Assembly (NCBI GenBank): GCA_031283085.1
Contig: JAITCM010000039.1
Span: forward strand, 1-64,000
Direction of reading: 5' to 3'
Length of the DNA: 64,000 nt
DNA from: Chitinispirillales bacterium
GTDB taxonomy: Bacteria; Fibrobacterota; Chitinivibrionia; Chitinivibrionales; Chitinispirillaceae
The position numbers and the translations under genes were made by a program. Positions 59,530 to 64,000 of the stretch are shown in pieces; positions within the stretch are counted from its first letter, which is position 1; each line of letters opens with the position of its first letter. The notes below the pieces were generated by a model that was given only the letters and a program-made list of their open reading frames with translations, had not been told where the DNA came from and did not search any database.

Positions 59530-60369
59530 ATGCGTATACATTGTTGGGGCAGCCGCGGGTCATTTCCGGTTAGCGGGGCGGAGTTTGTGCGCTACGGCGG
59601 GGATACCAGCTGCCTTGAGGTTGAGTCCGACAAGGGCGATTTGGTGATTCTTGACGCGGGAACGGGGTTCCACGCTTTCGGGTGCCATTTCGCTTCGGGG
59701 GCGCACAAGAAAGCCGTGCATCTGGTTTGTACGCACGCCCACCTCGACCACATAATGGGCTTCCCGTTCTTCTCGCCGATATTCGACGAGCGCACCACGC
59801 TCAACGTCTACGGTTGCCCCTGCGCCGCCGACTCGCTTGAGACCGCCATACGCAAACTGATGCGCACACCCTACTTCCCCGTCGACTTCAGCGCCCTGCC
59901 CTCCGAAATCACCTTCAACGAGGTCACGGCCGCGCCGTTCAAAATAGGCACCCTGTCACTAACCCCCATCCGCCTGAACCACCCGAACGGCGGCTGCGGC
60001 TACCGCATCGAGGAACGGGGGAAAGTCTTAGTCTTCATAACAGACAACGAATTGGAATACGGCAACCCCGGCTTCGACGCCGAATACTTCCAGACGCACA
60101 GCGCCGACGCCGACCTGCTCATCCACGACGCGGAATACACCGACGAAGAGTACAAACGCTACCAGTCGTGGGGCCACTCCAAGTACACGGACGCAATCAA
60201 ACTCGCCGTCGCCGCCAAGGTCAAGAGGCTCGGCCTGTTCCATATAAACACGCGGCGCACGGACGACCAAATGGACGCTATCGTAGACGACGCAAAAAAA
60301 ATAATCGCCCAAAGCGGGGCAAATGTCGAATGCTTCGGAATTGGAACCGGATTTGAGATTGCCATTTAA
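59530..60369 (+). CDS. Metallo-beta-lactamase-fold hydrolase
   Basis: 279 aa cytosolic protein. N-terminus 'MRIHCWGSRGSFPVSGAEFV' with 'RYGGDTSCLEVES' matches a well-spread MBL subgroup of phosphodiesterase/hydrolase type. The metal motif is 'CTHAHLDHIMGFPFF' (His69, His71, Asp73, His74). Later ligands are in 'LIHDAEYTDEEY', 'WGHSKYTDAIKLAVAAKVK' and 'LGLFHINTRRTDDQ'. The substrate is unknown; some relatives act on cyclic nucleotides or RNA. It lies 18 bases before the GIY-YIG gene and probably shares its transcript. Confidence 0.85.
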   Translation: MRIHCWGSRGSFPVSGAEFVRYGGDTSCLEVESDKGDLVILDAGTGFHAFGCHFASGAHKKAVHLVCTHAHLDHIMGFPFFSPIFDERTTLNVYGCPCAADSLETAIRKLMRTPYFPVDFSALPSEITFNEVTAAPFKIGTLSLTPIRLNHPNGGCGYRIEERGKVLVFITDNELEYGNPGFDAEYFQTHSADADLLIHDAEYTDEEYKRYQSWGHSKYTDAIKLAVAAKVKRLGLFHINTRRTDDQMDAIVDDAKKIIAQSGANVECFGIGTGFEIAI

Positions 60370-60387
60370 AGCGCCGGCGCCGACAAC

Positions 60388-61788
60388 ATGAACGACGAGA
60401 TAACGAAATACATACGGGAACAGCCGCACGGCGTCACCCCCGAAGATATCGCGCGGCGGTTTTTGAAATTCCAAAATCCCAACAAAACGCTCGCCGCCGC
60501 CGCCGTCAAGGCCATCCTTGGGAAGGACGCCCGCGTTCGTTGCGGCGACGACGGGCTCTGGAAGCCAACGGCAACGGCGGCGCACGGCGGCGGGGTCGAT
60601 GTCGCTGAGGCGCCGTGGGCCTGTGTGCACGTAACGGCCGACACAACGCGGCGGTCAATCGCCCACGTCTCGGTATGGACGCACATACCCGAACCGAACT
60701 GCCTCTGCAACGTCTGGCTTATCGACCCGGCTACGCTCTCCGAGGAAGACCGGGAACAGCTCTGCGACCCACGCGACCCGCCCTACGGCGGTGCGGACGC
60801 CGAACAAATCGCCCGGATTCTGTCGGACAAGATGCCCGTCTTCCTCTCGCAAAACCACTACTCAGCCCTCTCGCTCGCCGCGATGAACTGCGGCGCCGGC
60901 ATAGACGACTACTACCTGATGAACCAACTGCTGCGCGCCGTAAAGGAACCGCCTGTCACCCCGCTCACCCTCGAAAAAGCCGCGGAGACCCTGCTCGGCG
61001 GCTTCCGGACGGCGGAGAGCGCCTACAAACGCGGCGAACTCCTCTGCCGCGCCGCCGCCGAGGTCATCGGCAAGATGAAAGCGGCGGGCATAGAGAACCG
61101 CGGGCAATTGGACGCGGCGCTCCGCGATGGGGCCGAATTCGACTTCACCGGCAAAAATATCTCCGAAAAGATGATATCGGAATTGCCGCTTCGGGCCGGG
61201 GTCTACGGTTTCACCGACAAGAGCGGCGCCTATATATATATAGGTAAAGCCGTGAACCTCCGCAGGCGCGTGGAGAACTACTTCCGCTTCAACAGCGAGT
61301 CCCCGGAAAAACTGGGCAAACTGCGGGCCGCGGCTCACGGGCTAACGATTCACGTCTGCGGCTCGGAATTGGAGGCGCTCATCTACGAACACCGCCTGAT
61401 AAAAAAACACAAACCGCCCCTAAACAGCCAACTCCAAATATCCGAGCGGAAAGGCAGCCACAAACCGTTGCCGGACAGCGTGATACTCCTGCCCCACGCC
61501 CAAGACGGGTTCCGCGTGTCGGTCTGGATAAGGAAAGACCAAAAGATAAAACTGCGCTCCTTCGAGACGGACTTCGGCGAGGAAGCGGCTCTGTTGAAAG
61601 AGCTGCGGGAGTATTTCTATTCGGGAACGCTGCCAGCGACACCGGATGATTTCCCGGAACTTGAGATAGTGACGCGCTGGATAAAGAGGAACAGAGACGC
61701 CGACCCTACGTCTCTGACGATGGTAAACGTGGAGCATTTAGGCGCCGCGGCGGATATCGTCTCGGCGCTTAAGAACTATGGGGTTTAG
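60388..61788 (+). CDS. GIY-YIG nuclease protein with an N-terminal winged-helix-like and a degenerate middle domain
   Basis: 466 aa. Residues 1-60 look like a winged helix ('HGVTPEDIARRFLKFQNPNK'). The middle (about 75-205) has the size and place of the DEDDh exonuclease domain in exonuclease/UvrC-like fusions, but I see no DxE pair ('FLSQNHYSALSLAAMN' stands where the later motif would be). The GIY-YIG domain is at about 265-350: 'LPLRAGVYGFTDKSG', 'AYIYIGKAVNLRRRVENYFR', and 'ELEALIYEHRLIKKHKPPLN' with the catalytic Glu. It resembles the N-terminal nuclease of UvrC and Cho. Likely a DNA-repair or DNA-processing enzyme. Confidence 0.8.
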   Translation: MNDEITKYIREQPHGVTPEDIARRFLKFQNPNKTLAAAAVKAILGKDARVRCGDDGLWKPTATAAHGGGVDVAEAPWACVHVTADTTRRSIAHVSVWTHIPEPNCLCNVWLIDPATLSEEDREQLCDPRDPPYGGADAEQIARILSDKMPVFLSQNHYSALSLAAMNCGAGIDDYYLMNQLLRAVKEPPVTPLTLEKAAETLLGGFRTAESAYKRGELLCRAAAEVIGKMKAAGIENRGQLDAALRDGAEFDFTGKNISEKMISELPLRAGVYGFTDKSGAYIYIGKAVNLRRRVENYFRFNSESPEKLGKLRAAAHGLTIHVCGSELEALIYEHRLIKKHKPPLNSQLQISERKGSHKPLPDSVILLPHAQDGFRVSVWIRKDQKIKLRSFETDFGEEAALLKELREYFYSGTLPATPDDFPELEIVTRWIKRNRDADPTSLTMVNVEHLGAAADIVSALKNYGV

Positions 61789-61804
61789 GGACATTCCCAA
61801 TCTT

Positions 61805-61978
61805 TTACCGAACACCGATAAGCAACGCTATCTTCTCCGGCTTCCCGTCAACCGTCTTTATCGTCCCCTTGACCAAATACGTGCCTTCCGGGACCGGACG
61901 CCCCCCGGCGTCTTTTAAGCCCCATGAACCGAATACATTGATATACAACGGATTACGTAGAAGAACCCATTTTCCGTA
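61805..61978 (-). pseudogene. Fragment of a C-terminal sorting-type domain
   Basis: Minus-strand reading from a stop at 61979-61981 to a stop at 61805-61807 gives 57 codons. They include 'NPLYINVFGSWGLKDAGGRP', 'VPEGTYLVKGTIKT' and 'KPEKIALLIGVR'. This is the FlgD/T9SS-like end module of exported proteins in Fibrobacter-type genomes. No start or upstream passenger domain is found, so it is the remains of a lost surface-protein gene. Confidence 0.75.
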
Positions 61979-61994
61979 TCAAGTCCGGCATGAC
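61974..61994 (-). repeat. Short dispersed repeat of the 'GTCATGCCGGACTTGAT' type
   Basis: On the minus strand the sequence GTCATGCCGGACTTGATACG resembles a short interspersed repeat known from many bacterial genomes. It sits exactly at the upstream edge of the pseudogene fragment, so it may mark the break point. Confidence 0.5.
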
Positions 61995-62151
61995 CGTCGG
62001 ACAGGCCGATGTTTTATGTGGGGACATATAATCCCGGATTACAGATAAAAATATTTAATTTTATTTGCGCACACGGCTGAAATTGTGTATATAATATGTA
62101 TAGCGTATGTAAAATCGTATAAATCTTACTATCCCGCCCGGAGCGTCTTAC

Positions 62152-64000
62152 ATGAACACATTTCCGTCCCAAAAAATGTCCGTGAATGCGGCCCTGTTCG
62201 CCGCCGCGTTGCTTCTTGCGGCAAGCGCTTTTTCACAAACATTGGACACGGCTAAGGTGCCGGTCAGGGTGAATGTGGCCGCCACCGTCTCGATACTGCC
62301 GCCAAGCGGGTCAACGGGCGGCGTGGGGGTTACCCGCAACCTGACGGCCAATACGGTGGATACGTTGCTCATCGGTATAGAAAGGGGCGCCCTCCCGGTA
62401 TCGCACAATCCGCAAACGCGGGCTAACGCTCCGGCCGTCTTTAAAAACTCCGCCGGGTCGATTTCCGTCGCCCTGTCCGCGCAATCGTACAGAAACGCGG
62501 AAATTTCGCTGTACGCGGGGAACGGGAAACGGCTGTTGCGCGATAAAGTCTCCGCCCAAAGCCCGGTAAATAACATCTCCCGCCCGAATATGGCGGCGGG
62601 GGCCTACCTGCTCTCGATTAAGGGGATAAACGACAATGCCGTAACCACCCGTTATATCCACGGCGGCGGGAGCCTTAATATCGGCGTGGCATTCGTGAAC
62701 GAAGGCGCAACCGGCGCCGAGGCGCTCAGGAAAGAGGCGAATAGCTCGGCGGCCGGCGATTGGACGATAACCGCGACCGCGCCGGAGCATATCGGCGAAT
62801 CGCGTCAGTTCACCCCGGTGGCGGGGATAAACCCGATTCAGAATTTCACTCTGTCGCAAGAAGCTGCGGACTCCGCCGGGTTTGTGCCGGAAGCGCTTGG
62901 AATCGGGGTAGGCGCCACCACGTCCGAACAGAGATTTGTGTGGTTTTCGGATTCGACCGCCGCCAATAATAAATCCTTTGTCCGCATTTTCAACGCGAGC
63001 GGCGCAATCGTCTCAACCGATTCGGGCGAGGCCCGCGGGGCATCCAAAGACAAACGATACCACAAGGTCGCTGCCCAAAATTTAAGCCCCAATACCGAGT
63101 ACAGGTATTCCGTCTCCAACAACAAAACCGATTGGAGCCGCAAATACGGCTTCAAAACACCCGGCACCGGCGCTTTCGCTTTCGCGGTGGCGGGCGATAT
63201 GCACCAGGGATACGTCCCTGACCCGGACAACAACAGAGTAGGGGCGCAAAGGGCCATTATCGGATGGGACACCACCATGAAAAGGATAGCCGCGCGCGAT
63301 GTGAACTTTATCGCCAGCGTAGGCGACCACATCGACACCGCCGACCACGATGAGTTCTACAAACCCTTCTTCGCCCCAACGGCAATGCGGAATATTCCCT
63401 TTTCCGCGGCGATGGGAAATCACGATATCAACGACCTTTTTGTTTACCATTTTAATCTCCCGAACACCGCCTCGCGCAGTTTAATGATAAGTTACTCGCC
63501 GACTACCTGGTACGGAAGTTACTGGTATCTCTACAACAATGCCCTGTTCGTCGTACTGAACACGGGCGCGTACCTCATCAAGAGCACATCCGCCGAGAAA
63601 TTGACGGAGGCAAGAGCCCATGTCAACTATTTTGATTCCATTATCACCAAAGCCAGGAACGCGCACATCGGAAAATACGACTGGCTCTTTGTCCAGCACC
63701 ATAAATCAACGGAAAGCGTGGGAGCCCACGCCCAGGACGAAGAGATTCAGCTCTACAAGCAAGCCGGTTTTGAACTCTTGATGGACAAGCACAACGTAGA
63801 CCTTGTGTTTGCCGGACACGACCATATATATGTGAGAACCAAGCCGATGAAAAACGGCAGTGTCGCAACGAGCGGAGGCACGGTATACCTCACTCTCCCA
63901 ACGGCGTCCTATACGAAATTCTACCCTGAGGAATCGTCGCTTGTCGGCGGAAGCCATATCGCAAAATACAAGAAAAACAACTGGAACGGTTGGCCCGGAT
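62152..64000 (+). CDS. Secreted purple-acid-phosphatase-like metallophosphoesterase (truncated by the window end)
   Basis: At least 616 aa, open at the right edge. Signal peptide about 1-28 ('ALFAAALLLAASAFSQ'). Residues about 100-160 look like the beta-sandwich module usually found at the C-terminus of exported proteins here ('NAEISLYAGNGKRLLRDKVS', 'NMAAGAYLLSIKG'), but in an internal position. A fibronectin-like domain follows ('QNLSPNTEYRYSVSNNKTDW'). The phosphoesterase core has 'FAVAGDMHQG', 'ASVGDHIDTADHDEFYKPFF', 'AAMGNHDINDLF', 'WLFVQHHKSTES' and 'LVFAGHDHIYVRTKP', all the metal ligands. Expected to release phosphate outside the cell. Confidence 0.85.
   Translation, partial: MNTFPSQKMSVNAALFAAALLLAASAFSQTLDTAKVPVRVNVAATVSILPPSGSTGGVGVTRNLTANTVDTLLIGIERGALPVSHNPQTRANAPAVFKNSAGSISVALSAQSYRNAEISLYAGNGKRLLRDKVSAQSPVNNISRPNMAAGAYLLSIKGINDNAVTTRYIHGGGSLNIGVAFVNEGATGAEALRKEANSSAAGDWTITATAPEHIGESRQFTPVAGINPIQNFTLSQEAADSAGFVPEALGIGVGATTSEQRFVWFSDSTAANNKSFVRIFNASGAIVSTDSGEARGASKDKRYHKVAAQNLSPNTEYRYSVSNNKTDWSRKYGFKTPGTGAFAFAVAGDMHQGYVPDPDNNRVGAQRAIIGWDTTMKRIAARDVNFIASVGDHIDTADHDEFYKPFFAPTAMRNIPFSAAMGNHDINDLFVYHFNLPNTASRSLMISYSPTTWYGSYWYLYNNALFVVLNTGAYLIKSTSAEKLTEARAHVNYFDSIITKARNAHIGKYDWLFVQHHKSTESVGAHAQDEEIQLYKQAGFELLMDKHNVDLVFAGHDHIYVRTKPMKNGSVATSGGTVYLTLPTASYTKFYPEESSLVGGSHIAKYKKNNWNGWPG

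Overview
This 64 kb window looks like chromosomal DNA of a Gram-negative, anaerobic bacterium, most likely of the Fibrobacterota or a close relative in the FCB group. Four things point there. Several secreted proteins end in, or contain, a short C-terminal sorting-type domain with the pattern 'GVYLVRV...V.VR', found on both CotH-like proteins, as a decayed fragment near 61.9 kb and inside the last gene. There is an outer-membrane beta-barrel candidate ending in Phe. Anaerobic ribonucleotide reductase (nrdD/nrdG) and pyruvate phosphate dikinase are present. Many proteins carry lipoboxes, signal peptides or InlB-type repeats. The phylum call is inference; no rRNA or tRNA gene is visible.

Layout. 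0.5-10.5 kb: metY on +, then a minus-strand housekeeping run (recJ, metG, ricT, holB) and a minus-strand trio of a two-receiver histidine kinase, a CD225-like zinc-ribbon membrane protein and a DUF2752 protein. 10.7-24 kb: pyrF, then a surface-polysaccharide locus. Its + half has an epimerase, a GT2-like enzyme and two GT32-like paralogs. Its - half has an O-antigen-ligase-like polymerase, a flippase, GT4, GT2 and a methyltransferase. A capsule-type transferase and an AAA/PD-(D/E)XK accessory gene sit between the halves. 24.3-32.5 kb: secreted CE2-type esterase, dnaK, secreted metzincin-like protease, murJ, a histone-H1-like DNA-binding protein and an amino-acid-binding lipoprotein with its two lobes in swapped order. 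32.9-38.3 kb: antiporter-EIIA fusion, a decayed AAA ATPase fragment, nrdG and nrdD.

38.7-49.8 kb: a protein with a degenerate GGDEF-like end, then a + strand cluster: beta-helix carbohydrate-binding lipoprotein (Cthe_2159 type), VTC-type polyphosphate polymerase, DUF4956 membrane protein, outer-membrane barrel and two CotH-kinase proteins. This is the best candidate for an undescribed system: the parts suggest a cytoplasmic polyphosphate or nucleotide-driven step linked to phosphorylation or display of surface proteins. 49.9-64 kb: an Rpn-family nuclease with a frameshifted tail, ppdK with a 60-residue Lys/Ala tail, a GH57-like protein apparently lacking its nucleophile, a membrane-anchored STAS protein next to a membrane-anchored lytic transglycosylase, an XPB-like helicase, an MBL hydrolase, a GIY-YIG protein and a truncated secreted metallophosphoesterase.

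Small-scale structure: GC-rich palindromes recur as terminators at gene ends, short repeats of the TCATTGAGCGAAGTCGAA type lie inside two coding genes, and remnants of accessory genes lie at about 35.2 kb and 61.9 kb. No CRISPR array, insertion sequence, integrase or phage gene was seen.
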